The notes under the pieces are model-generated. The model was given only the letters and a program-made list of their open reading frames with translations, did no database searches and was not told where the DNA came from. A stretch of 64,000 nucleotides of DNA from Elusimicrobiota bacterium (GTDB lineage: Bacteria > Elusimicrobiota > Elusimicrobia > UBA1565 > UBA9628), in the NCBI GenBank assembly GCA_023249675.1, contig JAHFCE010000010.1, positions 28,353-92,352 on the forward strand, in the 5' to 3' direction. Position 1 is the first letter of the stretch; each line of letters opens with the position of its first letter. Of this stretch, positions 40,588-48,950 are shown piece after piece. The position numbers and the translations under genes were made by a program.

Positions 40588-41796
40588 ATGGAGACTTGCG
40601 ATTTCTTGGCTGTGGGCGGCGGCGTCGTTGGGCTCTCGATTGCGCGCGGGCTCAAGCGCCGCTTCCCGGATGCCTCCGTCGTCCTCCTTGACAAAGAAGA
40701 CGGACCTGCCCGGCATGCGAGCGGGCGCAATAGCGGGGTTCTCCACGCGGGTTTTTACCATACCGCCGATACCTTGAAGGCGCGCTTCACGCGCGCGGGC
40801 AACTTGGCCTGGACCGAGTACTGCCGCGAGCGGGGACTGCCTTTGCGCGCCTGCGGCAAGCTCGTGGTGGCCGCGCGCGTGGAGGATCTGCCGGTTCTTG
40901 AGGAGCTTTTGCGCCGGGGGCGCGCAAACGGCGTGCCGGTGGAGCTCATTGATGAAAAGCGGGCGCGCGAGATCGAGCCGAGGGCGCGCACTCTGGGCGG
41001 GGCGCTCTATTCGCCCTCGACCGCGGTTGTCGACCCGATCGCGTGCATGGCGGCCCTGGCTGAGGACGCTCGGCGCGAAGGCGTCGATCTGCGTTGGAAC
41101 ACGTCTTATCGTGGGCGAGAAGGTCGAGCCGTGCGCACTTCGGCCGGGACGATTGCGGCGGGCTTCGTCGTCAACGCGGCCGGGTTGTACGCGGACCGCG
41201 TGGCGCGGGACTTCGGCTTCTCGTCGCGCTACCGGATTCTGCCGTTCAAGGGGCTCTACCTCTATTCGGACGAGCCCGCAGGCGCTTTTCGCGCGCACGT
41301 CTATCCCGCGCCGAACATCCGCGATCCGTTTTTGGGCGTGCATTTCACGGTGACCGTGGACGGACGTGTGAAGATCGGTCCCACCGCCATCCCGGCGCTC
41401 TGGCGCGAAAACTACGGCGGACTCGCTGGGTTTTCGGCGTCCGAATTGGCCGAAATCGTGCGCCTTCAGGCGGGCCTCTTTCTCGGCGCGGGATTCGACT
41501 TCCGGCGTCTTGCGTGGGAAGAGATTCGTAAGAATTCCAAGAGCGTGATGACGGCCTTGGCCGGGCGGCTCGCGGACGGCGTGAAGGCGTCCGATTACCG
41601 CCGCTGGGGAAAGTCGGGGGTACGCGCCCAATTGGTGGACATCGAGACAAGGACCCTCGTTATGGACTTCGTGCTGGAAGGAGACGACAAGTCAGTGCAT
41701 GTGCTCAACGCCGTTTCGCCGGGATTCACCTGTGCGATGCCGTTTGCCGCGCACGTCTGCGAGAGGATCGCGGGAATGCTAAACTCATGCTCATGA
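40588..41796 (+). CDS. lhgO: FAD-dependent L-2-hydroxyglutarate oxidase-like protein (LhgO family)
   Basis: This 402-residue flavoprotein has the N-terminal dinucleotide motif VGGGVVGLSIARGL (about 9-22), LLDKEDGPARHASGRNSGVLHAGFYH (about 33-58), typical of LhgO/DAO oxidases, and a C-terminal VSPGFTCAMPFA (about 380). LhgO oxidises L-2-hydroxyglutarate to 2-oxoglutarate and passes electrons to the membrane quinone pool. The promoter implies a leaderless mRNA. Coupling to a GmhA-like isomerase is unexpected; a different 2-hydroxyacid substrate is possible. Confidence 0.85.
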   Translation: METCDFLAVGGGVVGLSIARGLKRRFPDASVVLLDKEDGPARHASGRNSGVLHAGFYHTADTLKARFTRAGNLAWTEYCRERGLPLRACGKLVVAARVEDLPVLEELLRRGRANGVPVELIDEKRAREIEPRARTLGGALYSPSTAVVDPIACMAALAEDARREGVDLRWNTSYRGREGRAVRTSAGTIAAGFVVNAAGLYADRVARDFGFSSRYRILPFKGLYLYSDEPAGAFRAHVYPAPNIRDPFLGVHFTVTVDGRVKIGPTAIPALWRENYGGLAGFSASELAEIVRLQAGLFLGAGFDFRRLAWEEIRKNSKSVMTALAGRLADGVKASDYRRWGKSGVRAQLVDIETRTLVMDFVLEGDDKSVHVLNAVSPGFTCAMPFAAHVCERIAGMLNSCS

Positions 41797-42413
41797 AAAA
41801 AATCGGCGGAACCAAGCCCGGCGCCACTCACGTCACCGGTCCGGGCGGGCTCGAGATCAAAGCCTTCGCGGACTGGTATCGCGCGCGAAGCCTCGCGCAG
41901 TGGAAGCGGCTCGACCTTGAGGCGCTCGCGAAGGTGGCCGCGGTCGTCGAGCGCGCGCAGGCGGCGGGACGCTTCATCTGGGTCTGCGGCAACGGCGGCT
42001 CGGCCGCGAGCGCGGCGCACGTCGGCTGCGATTTCGGCAAGACCGCGGCGCGGCCGGGGGCCAAGCCTCTTAAGTGCGTCTCCTTGTCGGACAACACGGC
42101 TTTCATGACCGCGATCGGCAACGATTTGTCCTTTGACGAGACGTTTTCGCGCCAGCTCGCGAACGTCGTCGCCAAGGGGGATGTGGTCCTCTTGATCAGC
42201 GGCAGCGGCAACTCCGCGAATCTTGTCGCCGCGGCCAAGCGCGCGCGCCGCGCCGGCGCGCGCGTCGTGTCCCTGCTCGGCTTCGATGGGGGGCGGCTCA
42301 AGAGCCTGTCCGACGAGGTCCTGCTGATTCCGAGCGATCAGTACGGCGTGATCGAAGACCTGCACATGGCCGTTGCGCACATTCTCACCTTCTACCTCAA
42401 GCAGCGGCGCTGA
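41793..42413 (+). CDS. SIS-domain phosphosugar isomerase (GmhA-like)
   Basis: This 206-residue SIS protein has VCGNGGSAASAAH (about 62), the pattern of sedoheptulose-7-phosphate isomerase, and ISGSGNSANLV (about 130) with the Ser cluster that binds phosphate. The ATG at 41793 overlaps the lhgO stop (ATGA); an ATG two codons upstream is the alternative. A second GmhA lies at 58.8 kb beside rfaE2, so this copy probably serves a glycan-specific sugar phosphate rather than core heptose. Confidence 0.84.
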   Translation: MKKIGGTKPGATHVTGPGGLEIKAFADWYRARSLAQWKRLDLEALAKVAAVVERAQAAGRFIWVCGNGGSAASAAHVGCDFGKTAARPGAKPLKCVSLSDNTAFMTAIGNDLSFDETFSRQLANVVAKGDVVLLISGSGNSANLVAAAKRARRAGARVVSLLGFDGGRLKSLSDEVLLIPSDQYGVIEDLHMAVAHILTFYLKQRR

Positions 42414-44078
42414 TCAGCGAAGCGGCGGGCGGCCCGCGAGGGCGGCGACTCGGTCGTAGTCGCGCCGGTAGAAAATCCAGACGGTCCTTTCGTAGCCGGA
42501 GTCTGTCAGGGCGTTCCCGCGCCGGGCCCGCAGCTGTCGAAACTCGTCGAGCGCTACGCGGGCCTCGGGCGCGCGTCCGAGGCGGACCAATGATTCTGCG
42601 CGCAGGAGCCGCGCGTTCATGAAGCCGGGCTCGAGCTCGACGGCGCGCGCGGCCAGAGACTCGGCCTGCGTCCAGAGCCCCGCGGCGGCGGCGAGTTGCG
42701 CGCGGCGCCAGGGATAGATCGCGTTGAAGGGTTCGAGGTTTTGCGCCGACGCCCAGTGCGTCTCAGCCCCGGCGGCCTGTCCGGCCGCCAGAGCTTTATA
42801 GGCCAGGTTCTCATGCGGGGCGGGTTCGGCCGGAAACAGCGCGGCGGCGCGCGCGGGTCCCGCGGCGGCGAGTGTGTGAGGAATCCATGAGACCAAGGTG
42901 AGGGCCGCACCCGCGAGGATAGCCAGGGAAGGCCATGGCCGCCGCTTCCTGCCGACGGGTGCGGAGGCCACAGTCAGGGCGCACAGCCATAAAGCGGCCA
43001 GAGCGGGGATCTGCAGCATGTTGTCGATGAGGAGCTGGGCCGTCATCGAGGCCGCGGCTGTGGCTGCGGCCTCGATGACGGGGTCATCATGGGCGCGCCG
43101 CAGCAGCGCGCTCAAAGCCGCGCCTGCGCCGAGAAGCCAAAGGGCCAGGCCCATCCAGCCGGTCTCGGCCGCGGCTTGGAGCGGCTCGCTGTGCGCATAG
43201 CTGGTGCTCATCGCCCATCGGGCCGCTCCATCCTCGCGCGCCACGGGACGGAGGCGGAAGCCGACCGCGAAGTTCCCAGGACCCGTGCCGAGCCAGGGGT
43301 GGTCCGTCGCGATCGCGGCGGCCGCGCGCCAGAGGCGCGGGCGCGCTTCCGCGTGCTCGCGGTATTTTTTGAAGAGGATCTCTTCAAGGCGGCCGGGTAG
43401 GAAGCCTCCGGCGAGCGCGCCGCCGAACAGCGCGGCCGCGACGATGACGACGAATATGGCTCGCGGACCCCAGCGGCGGGTCGACCACAGGGCCGCGGCG
43501 ACTCCCAGTCCAAGCCATGCTCCGCGTGAGCGCGCGAGAACGACGCATAGGAAAGCAATCGCGCAGACCGTCGCGGCGGCTTTTGCGTCGCGGCCTTGGG
43601 CTCCCCGCGGATGAAGGACCCACGCGGCGGCGGCGGCCGCCGCCGCCGACAGAACGAAGGCTGTGTAGTTGTAATAGGGCGGGATCAGGCCCGTCATATT
43701 GATGCGCCAGCCGCGTCCGGCGCCGGTGGCGAGCGCGGAGGCCGCCAAGATCGATGTGACGAAGAGAAACGACTTGAGCCACTCCTCCCGTGCGCGCGTC
43801 GTCCAAGACGCCGCGAGCGATGCGCAGGCCAAGACCGTCGCCCAGCGGGCGACGACCGGAAGGCCCGCGAGCGGCTGGGAGGAGGCGAGCATCGAGAGAA
43901 GCGCCCAGGCGAGCCAGGGCAGCCACGCTGCCGCGGGTCCAAGCGCCGGCCGCTCGAGCCAGACGACGGCCCAGGCCGCGGCGCCGGCGACGGCGAACAG
44001 GCGCGGGTCGCGCAGCCCGCCGAGCGCGAGGCTGAAGACGAGGAGGCGGACCGTCCACGCGGGGCGACTCCCGAGCAT
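42414..44078 (-). CDS. O-antigen ligase/polymerase-like protein (Wzy_C) with TPR-like tail
   Basis: This 554-residue protein has about 11-12 hydrophobic segments. A periplasmic-loop signature HPWLGTGPGNF (about 260) is followed by SYAHSEPLQAAAETGWMG (about 290), typical of Wzy_C/WaaL and PglL-type ligases. A soluble tail (about 410-554) has helix-turn-helix repeats like TPRs. It would join a lipid-linked glycan to lipid A core or protein in the periplasm. I chose the ATG at 44078 because a -10 box ends seven bases upstream; an ATG at 44102 lies upstream of that box. It is convergent with the GmhA-like gene with no gap. Confidence 0.85.
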   Translation of the reverse strand: MLGSRPAWTVRLLVFSLALGGLRDPRLFAVAGAAAWAVVWLERPALGPAAAWLPWLAWALLSMLASSQPLAGLPVVARWATVLACASLAASWTTRAREEWLKSFLFVTSILAASALATGAGRGWRINMTGLIPPYYNYTAFVLSAAAAAAAAWVLHPRGAQGRDAKAAATVCAIAFLCVVLARSRGAWLGLGVAAALWSTRRWGPRAIFVVIVAAALFGGALAGGFLPGRLEEILFKKYREHAEARPRLWRAAAAIATDHPWLGTGPGNFAVGFRLRPVAREDGAARWAMSTSYAHSEPLQAAAETGWMGLALWLLGAGAALSALLRRAHDDPVIEAAATAAASMTAQLLIDNMLQIPALAALWLCALTVASAPVGRKRRPWPSLAILAGAALTLVSWIPHTLAAAGPARAAALFPAEPAPHENLAYKALAAGQAAGAETHWASAQNLEPFNAIYPWRRAQLAAAAGLWTQAESLAARAVELEPGFMNARLLRAESLVRLGRAPEARVALDEFRQLRARRGNALTDSGYERTVWIFYRRDYDRVAALAGRPPLR

Positions 44079-44085
44079 GGGCAGG

Positions 44086-44091
44086 ATTCTA
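44086..44091 (-). promoter_or_regulatory. -10 box for a leaderless O-antigen ligase mRNA
   Basis: TAGAAT at 44091..44086 on the minus strand is separated from the ATG at 44078 by exactly seven bases, so the predicted start site coincides with the start codon. No convincing -35 or Shine-Dalgarno sequence is seen. Confidence 0.55.
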
Positions 44092-44173
44092 CCAGACTCC
44101 AACGCTCAGTGCGGCCGTAATGCAACTTTTTCGGGGGGCTAATCGTCTGGTAGGTGAGGCCTCGGAGCGGGCC

Positions 44174-44202
44174 TTGAATATACATCGTATACGATGTATA
44201 CT
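44174..44202 (+). promoter_or_regulatory. Promoter with palindromic operator for the HigBA-type module
   Basis: TTGAAT (44174-44179) and TATACT (44197-44202) are spaced by 17 bp. A perfect 22-bp palindrome at 44179-44200 (half-site TATACATCGTA) fills the spacer and overlaps both boxes. A GGGGG tract precedes the ATG at 44213. This is the expected geometry for autorepression by the toxin-antitoxin complex. Confidence 0.8.
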
Positions 44203-44212
44203 AGGGGGTCGC

Positions 44213-44569
44213 ATGATACATCGGTTGGAGTTCTATCGCACGCCACGGGGAGACGAGCCGGCTCTGGACTATATCCGGGCGCAAGTGAAGGCGCACCGAG
44301 CTAAGATCGGACGCGCCTTGCGGTATCTGGAAGAGTTGGGGCACTTGGCGCGTAGGCCGATGGCGGATTACTTGGGAAACGGGTTGTATGAATTGCGGGT
44401 CGCGGCCGAAGGGCACCAGCATCGAATGGTGTACTTCTTTCACCGGCGGACGATGATCGTTGTGACAAGCGCATTCTTGAAGAAGGAAGAGGCGGTGCCG
44501 TTGGAAGAGCTGGCGCACGCCAGGCGCTATCGTGCGGATTGGATCCAGCGGTTCGGAGGTTCGGCATGA
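44213..44569 (+). CDS. higB: RelE/HigB-type toxin (Gp49-like)
   Basis: This 118-residue protein has the fold pattern of HigB/Gp49 ribosome-dependent mRNA interferases: HRLEFYRTPRG at the start, LGHLARRPMADYLGNGLYELRV (about 42-63), and a beta strand RMVYFFHRRTMIVVTSAFLKK (about 70-90), whose basic residues would cut mRNA. The antitoxin follows with a four-base overlap. The toxin-first order is typical of HigBA. ATG 44213 follows the promoter/operator; the frame stays open upstream to 44120, but that part would precede the promoter. Confidence 0.88.
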   Translation: MIHRLEFYRTPRGDEPALDYIRAQVKAHRAKIGRALRYLEELGHLARRPMADYLGNGLYELRVAAEGHQHRMVYFFHRRTMIVVTSAFLKKEEAVPLEELAHARRYRADWIQRFGGSA

Positions 44570-44862
44570 AAAATAGGAGACGGGGGACGACGCTGAAGAA
44601 GTATCTCGCCTCGGAGATGCGGGATCCGGAGTTTCAGCGGCTTTACGAGGACGCGGGCATTGAGTTGAAGGTGGCATTTGAGATCGCGAAAGCGCGGGAG
44701 GCTGCGAAGGTGACGCAGGGCGAACTGGCGAGGCGCATCCAATCCAAGCAGCAGGCGGTCTCGCGCATTGAACAGGGAGCGCAGAACCTGACGCTCGTGA
44801 CTTTGGATCGGATCGCGCGAGCACTGAAGGGCAGCCTCCAGGTGCGGATCGTTACTCAGTGA
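44566..44862 (+). CDS. higA: XRE-family HTH antitoxin (HigA-like)
   Basis: This 98-residue protein has an HTH domain at about 40-95, VTQGELARRIQSKQQAVSRIEQG, the classic Cro/CI recognition helix, then TLVTLDRIARAL. The N-terminal 35 residues, containing LKKYLASEM, probably bind and block the toxin. It should bind the 22-bp palindrome at 44179-44200 and repress the operon. Confidence 0.9.
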   Translation: MKNRRRGTTLKKYLASEMRDPEFQRLYEDAGIELKVAFEIAKAREAAKVTQGELARRIQSKQQAVSRIEQGAQNLTLVTLDRIARALKGSLQVRIVTQ

Positions 44863-44874
44863 CTGAGCATCGCT

Positions 44875-45636
44875 TTAAGGGCGGCGGTCAGGCTTCGGGG
44901 TGGGCGCTGCTTTCGGCTTGGGTTCCGGCCGGGGCGAGTCGCGCACGCCCTGCTTCTTGAGCCAGTACTCCATCTTCGGCACCTGCCAGCTGTAGTCCAC
45001 GGGCCCGCCGCCGGCCTGCTTGAGCGGGAGGATTTTCTCGCCGAGCCAGGACAGGTCGGCGGCGTCGGCCTTTAGGGCGTCGAGGACGCGCGGTCTTAAA
45101 ATTGACGCGCCCCAGTCGGGAAACCATGGCGTGCCGGTTTCCGTCACGCGCCCGTAGGGCGCAAGGCGCCCGTCCGCCGCCTCGCGGAAGGCGCGGCGCG
45201 GGTTCCAGCGGTCGTAGGGCGAGACCGTCGCCGCGGAATCGAGGCTCGGGTCATCGAGCAAAGCCTGCACGCCCGCATCGATGAGCGTCGTATTGACCGC
45301 TCCCGTGTTCGCGAACAGCAGAACGAGAAGCTCGAGTTCGCCTTTTTCAGTTTTCAGGTCATCGACGATCTGTCGGTAGCCCGACAGCACGCGCGCCGCG
45401 TCGGTCGGGTGCGGACCATCTTTGGCCGAGGGCGGGGGGTCGAGGATAATCGCGCCCAGCTGGACGGCGATGCGGCGCACCGGCGAAGACGTCGTTTGCG
45501 CGTACAGGCGGCGGGCGTGTTCGGAGCCCTTCGCCGCGAGCAGCGGATAGGCCGCGAGCGGGCGGCCGAGGACCTCGGCCTCGTTGCCGGGGAAGTCGAT
45601 GCTGTCGTCCGGGTCGACGAGGAGCGCGCAAATCAT
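44875..45636 (-). CDS. Degenerate acylneuraminate cytidylyltransferase-like protein
   Basis: This 253-residue protein follows the layout of NeuA-type cytidylyltransferases: FPGNEAEVLGRPLAAYPLLAA near the N-terminus, GELELLVLLFANTGAVNTTLID (about 100) and VQALLDDPSLDSAATVSPYDRWNPRRAF (about 123). The usual nucleotide loop (PARGGSKGIPxKN) is replaced by VDPDDSIDFPGNE, so the key Arg, Ser and Lys are gone. The C-terminal 20 residues are a Pro/Lys-rich tail. It overlaps the GT4 gene by four bases. It may bind a sugar nucleotide, act on another substrate, or be non-catalytic. Confidence 0.6.
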   Translation of the reverse strand: MICALLVDPDDSIDFPGNEAEVLGRPLAAYPLLAAKGSEHARRLYAQTTSSPVRRIAVQLGAIILDPPPSAKDGPHPTDAARVLSGYRQIVDDLKTEKGELELLVLLFANTGAVNTTLIDAGVQALLDDPSLDSAATVSPYDRWNPRRAFREAADGRLAPYGRVTETGTPWFPDWGASILRPRVLDALKADAADLSWLGEKILPLKQAGGGPVDYSWQVPKMEYWLKKQGVRDSPRPEPKPKAAPTPKPDRRP

Positions 45637-46655
45637 GAGGGCTTGCTCACCTCCAGAGTTTCGACGGCGTCGAGCGCGGTCGCGACGGTGGCGTCCCAGG
45701 AGTGGCGTTCAACGGTGCGTACGCCCTCGGCGATCAGGCGCAGGGACAGGCCCGGCGTCGTGTTCAAAGTGATGATGTGTTCGGCTAGGGCCGCGGCGTC
45801 ATCCGGAGTGAAGAGCAGGCCGTTCTCGCCGTCGCGGATGAACTCGGGCAGCGCCCCGGCGCGCGCGCCGAGCACGGGGCAGCCCTCGGACAGAGCGTAG
45901 AGCGCCAGCGACGGGAAGCCCTGCCGGCCCGTGGGTTCGATGAAGGCTTTCGCCGATCGGAAATACTCCATCTTCTTCACGTGCGGCAGCTCGCCGAGAA
46001 AGGTCGCGCGGTCGCCGAGCATCAGGGCCTGCGCGCGTTCCTTGAGAGTCGGCAAAGCCGGGCCGTCGCCGATCACCGTGACGTGGACATCCATACGCAG
46101 CCGCGAGACGGCGGAGAGCACCGTTTCAAAGCCGGACAGCGACGTCTTGTCGATGACGCCCGCGGTGACGAGGGTGAATCCGCGCGCACGCGCCGCGCGC
46201 ACGGTCACGAGCGCTATCTGCTGAGCGAGGATCTGGTCGTACGCGTAGGGGATGACGCGCATCCGGTCCTCCGACACGCCCCAGTCCGCGACGAGGCCGA
46301 CCATGTGGCGGCTCGGCAGCAAAAGCAGGTCTGCGGTGATGACCAAGCGCTTGACCTCGGCGAAAGAATCGGGCGGCGCGCCGATGTAGGAGTCGATAAG
46401 GCGCAGGACGGTCGGCCTGGACAAGGCTTTCGCCGCGATGAGCGCCGCCGGCTGGAGACTGTTGATGATGACGACGTCGCAGTCGCGCGCGAAGCCGTGA
46501 GCTGCGAGTTTTTCGGAGGCGGCCTCGGGCGATCCGCTTGGCGCCATCTCCATTCTCGCCGAATGGCCGCGCGCGGGCGCGCGCTGGGCGATCTCCCGGC
46601 AGAAGGCGTCCTCGCCGTTGGGAGAGGTTGGGTCGGGAATCAGGAGCAGGCGCAT
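45633..46655 (-). CDS. Family 4 glycosyltransferase
   Basis: This 340-residue GT-B transferase has an N-terminal acceptor domain (about 1-165) and a C-terminal donor domain with TVIGDGPALPTLKERA (about 195), FLGELPHVKKMEYFRSAKAFIEPTGRQGFPSLALYALSEGCPVLG (about 220-265) holding the donor-binding Glu region, and GENGLLFTPDDAAALAEHI. It lies between the degenerate cytidylyltransferase-like gene (four-base overlap) and the radical SAM gene (four-base gap). Confidence 0.88.
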   Translation of the reverse strand: MRLLLIPDPTSPNGEDAFCREIAQRAPARGHSARMEMAPSGSPEAASEKLAAHGFARDCDVVIINSLQPAALIAAKALSRPTVLRLIDSYIGAPPDSFAEVKRLVITADLLLLPSRHMVGLVADWGVSEDRMRVIPYAYDQILAQQIALVTVRAARARGFTLVTAGVIDKTSLSGFETVLSAVSRLRMDVHVTVIGDGPALPTLKERAQALMLGDRATFLGELPHVKKMEYFRSAKAFIEPTGRQGFPSLALYALSEGCPVLGARAGALPEFIRDGENGLLFTPDDAAALAEHIITLNTTPGLSLRLIAEGVRTVERHSWDATVATALDAVETLEVSKPS

Positions 46656-46659
46656 GATG

Positions 46660-48150
46660 TCAGCTCCGCGCGGCCGCGGCGGAGGCGCGCAGGATGCTCG
46701 CGGGCAGCTGGCCCATCGAATGCTCGAAGCGCTGGGCCGGGCGTCCCGCGTTGAACGGGATGCCCAGCGTCCTGCGCACGTCGCGCTCGACCTGGTCGCG
46801 CAAGGTCACGAGCTTCGTCGCGCTGAGGTGATCGGTGTACACGTAGGCTTTGTAGCCGCCGTTGGGGTCGCCCTTGTAGTAGTCGGAGACCATCGTGTAG
46901 TCCACCTCGTAGCCGTACAGGCGGTCGCCGGTCTCGGAATAGGTGTACACCCAGACGTTCGGCAGAATCGGATGTTGAACCGCGTTGTCGTAGTAGGGCG
47001 TGCCGGGATAGGTCGTGATGATCGTGACGTCGAAATCATCAGGCTTGCTTTCGAGCAGCCAGTCTCGGGTCTCCAGGACCGTCTGCTCGGATTCGCCCGG
47101 GTGGCCAATCGACATCAGCGCCTTGACCTTCAGGCCGTGGCGCTTGGCGATCGCCACGCAGCGCGTGTTTTCATCGCGCGTCGCGCGCTTGTTGATGTTC
47201 TGCAGGATGCGCGGCGAGCCGGACTCGAAGCCGGTCAGGATCCAGCGAAAGCCCGCCCGGTACATCGCGTCGGCCTGTTCGTCCGAAAACAGCTGCGACT
47301 TGATGAACCCGCGCAGGCGCCACTCGACGCCGCGGCGCTTTTGTTCGGAGGCGATCGCGCTCATCAGCTCCGCCATCTTCGGGTTGACGTTGAGCTCGTC
47401 ATCGTAGAGCATGAAGCCCTTGGTCCCATAGGTGTCGTGGAGGTGGGCCATCTCCTTGACCACGTTCTCGGCGCTGCGCGTGCGCACGCGGCGCAGCGAT
47501 GGCGATTCGCGGCCGCCGCAGAAGCCGCACGCGAACGGGCAGCCCAACTGCGCGATCAGAGACATCGCCTCAACGCCATCGATCGAGTAATGGTAGCTTC
47601 TCGCCGCCACGAGGTGCCGGGCCGGAAACGGCAGCTCGTTGAGCTTCTGGTTCGTGAGGAACAGCGGGGACTTGGGGTCGTCGCCATCGATGATCCTCGG
47701 CGCGTCCGCCTTGAGCGCCTCGAAAATGGCCTCCTCGCCGTCGCCCGGGACCAGCACGTCGTAGGTCTTAAGCAGCTTGTCCATCGCCTTGGCTGCGCGT
47801 CCGGGAGTCTTGCGGGCGAGTTCTCCTTTATAGGCCGCGCTGGTGAGGGTGATGTGCGGTCCGCCGATGATGATGCGCGCGTCCGGCCTGGCCGCTCTCA
47901 GGGCCTGGGTCACGCGGAAAGCGGCGGGCATCTGGGGCGTCGTTGCGGTCAGCCCGTAGACCTCGGTCGCGCTCGTTCTCGCATGGAGGCGGACGACTTC
48001 CTCGTAATTCTCGATGCCCGACAGATCGAGCATCTCCACCTCGTGGCCGGCATCCTCCAAGACGGCGGCCACCCGCAAGACGCCCAAGGTCATGAAGACC
48101 CGTTCATCCAATAGGAAAATGGAGGGGGGCGTGACGAGGCAAACCCGCAT
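46660..48150 (-). CDS. B12-binding-domain radical SAM protein
   Basis: This 496-residue protein has an N-terminal cobalamin-binding-like domain (about 1-165: VCLVTPPSIFLLDERVF, then IIGGPHITLT near 105, GDGEEAIFEAL near 140) and a radical SAM barrel with CPFACGFC (about 200-207). LTGFESGSPRILQNINK (about 285) is typical of this class. Members methylate or rearrange unactivated carbons in lipids or secondary metabolites. The ATG at 48150 is seven bases after a -10 box; an ATG at 48159 lies inside that box. It heads an operon with the GT4 and cytidylyltransferase-like genes. Confidence 0.85.
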   Translation of the reverse strand: MRVCLVTPPSIFLLDERVFMTLGVLRVAAVLEDAGHEVEMLDLSGIENYEEVVRLHARTSATEVYGLTATTPQMPAAFRVTQALRAARPDARIIIGGPHITLTSAAYKGELARKTPGRAAKAMDKLLKTYDVLVPGDGEEAIFEALKADAPRIIDGDDPKSPLFLTNQKLNELPFPARHLVAARSYHYSIDGVEAMSLIAQLGCPFACGFCGGRESPSLRRVRTRSAENVVKEMAHLHDTYGTKGFMLYDDELNVNPKMAELMSAIASEQKRRGVEWRLRGFIKSQLFSDEQADAMYRAGFRWILTGFESGSPRILQNINKRATRDENTRCVAIAKRHGLKVKALMSIGHPGESEQTVLETRDWLLESKPDDFDVTIITTYPGTPYYDNAVQHPILPNVWVYTYSETGDRLYGYEVDYTMVSDYYKGDPNGGYKAYVYTDHLSATKLVTLRDQVERDVRRTLGIPFNAGRPAQRFEHSMGQLPASILRASAAAARS

Positions 48151-48157
48151 TTCGTTC

Positions 48158-48163
48158 ATTGTA
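48158..48163 (-). promoter_or_regulatory. -10 box for a leaderless radical SAM mRNA
   Basis: TACAAT at 48163..48158 on the minus strand ends seven bases before the ATG at 48150. An ATG at 48159 overlaps the box and can be dismissed as a start. The box lies 20 bp beyond the tlyA stop, so the upstream promoter part is inside tlyA. Confidence 0.55.
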
Positions 48164-48182
48164 ACAGGGGCGTCGGGGGGCG

Positions 48183-48920
48183 TCAATGTCGAGATTCAAG
48201 CAAAAGCAGGAATTCATGATTGCCTTTCGGACCGACGATCGGGGATTCGAGAAGATCCACCTCAAAGAGTCCCAGATCTCGGCCAACATGACGGATTTTG
48301 TCCACGGCCTGGAGCCGGACGGCGGCATCCCGGACCACCCCCTTGGGGGCAAGTTTCGGCCCGACCTCGAACTGCGGCTTGACGAGAACGACGATTTCAA
48401 ACGGAACGGACAGACAAGGGACGATGAACGGCAGCACCTGCGCCGAAGAGATGAAGGAGACGTCCATGACGGCAAGGCTCGGCTTGGGAGAAAACCATTC
48501 GGGTCGAAGGTTCTTGGCGTGTGTGTTTTCACGGCTGACGACGCGGGAGTCCTTTTTCAGCTTGTCGTCGAGCTGGGCGGTGCCGACGTCGATCGCATAG
48601 ACGCGAAGCGCTCCCGCCCGGAGCAAGCAGTCCGTGAAGCCGCCTGTCGAAGCTCCGACGTCGAGACACACGCGGCCTTCAATCGAGAGATTGAACGCGT
48701 CGAGGGCGGCTTTTAACTTTAAGCCGCCGCGCGACACATAGGGACAAGGATTTGCCTTCAAGGACAGAACGGCGTCCGCGCCGATCATGTCGCCGGCTTT
48801 GCCGGCGTTTTTGCCGTCAACCAAAACCAACCCGGCCATGATGGCGGCTTGGGCTTTGGTCCTCGACTCGAAGATCCCCCGCTCGACGAGCATCAAGTCC
48901 AATCTCTCGCGTTTCGCCAT
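48183..48920 (-). CDS. tlyA: TlyA family rRNA 2'-O-methyltransferase / hemolysin-like protein
   Basis: This 245-residue protein has an N-terminal S4 RNA-binding domain (about 4-60, RLDLMLVERGIFESRTKAQAAI), the VSRGGLKLKAAL linker (about 63), and an FtsJ-like methyltransferase domain with LDVGASTGGFTDCLL (about 86) and VMDVSFIS (about 150). TlyA methylates ribose 2'-OH groups of 16S and/or 23S rRNA. The C-terminal GPKGNHEFLLLLE matches the family. It is transcribed divergently from the FolD-like gene. Confidence 0.93.
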   Translation of the reverse strand: MAKRERLDLMLVERGIFESRTKAQAAIMAGLVLVDGKNAGKAGDMIGADAVLSLKANPCPYVSRGGLKLKAALDAFNLSIEGRVCLDVGASTGGFTDCLLRAGALRVYAIDVGTAQLDDKLKKDSRVVSRENTHAKNLRPEWFSPKPSLAVMDVSFISSAQVLPFIVPCLSVPFEIVVLVKPQFEVGPKLAPKGVVRDAAVRLQAVDKIRHVGRDLGLFEVDLLESPIVGPKGNHEFLLLLESRH

Positions 48921-48950
48921 GGCTTATGAACAATGATAGTATAAGCTGCG
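48921..48950. promoter_or_regulatory. Compact divergent promoter between tlyA and the folD-like gene
   Basis: Rightward, TAGTAT (48937-48942) ends eight bases and TATAAG (48940-48945) five bases before the ATG at 48951. Leftward, TATACT (48942..48937) and TATCAT (48937..48932) precede the tlyA ATG at 48920 by 16 and 11 bases. The two -10 regions overlap, so only one polymerase can bind at a time. No Shine-Dalgarno sequence is visible on either side. Confidence 0.5.

Noticed and set aside
44855..44867. CTCAGT-G-ACTGAG at the end of the HigA gene as a terminator
   Set aside because: The loop would be too short and no T tract follows. It is mostly inside the coding end.
46618..48114. Long rightward frame of about 498 codons
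   Set aside because: It is antisense to the radical SAM gene, with Val/Ala/His-rich content and no recognisable domain.
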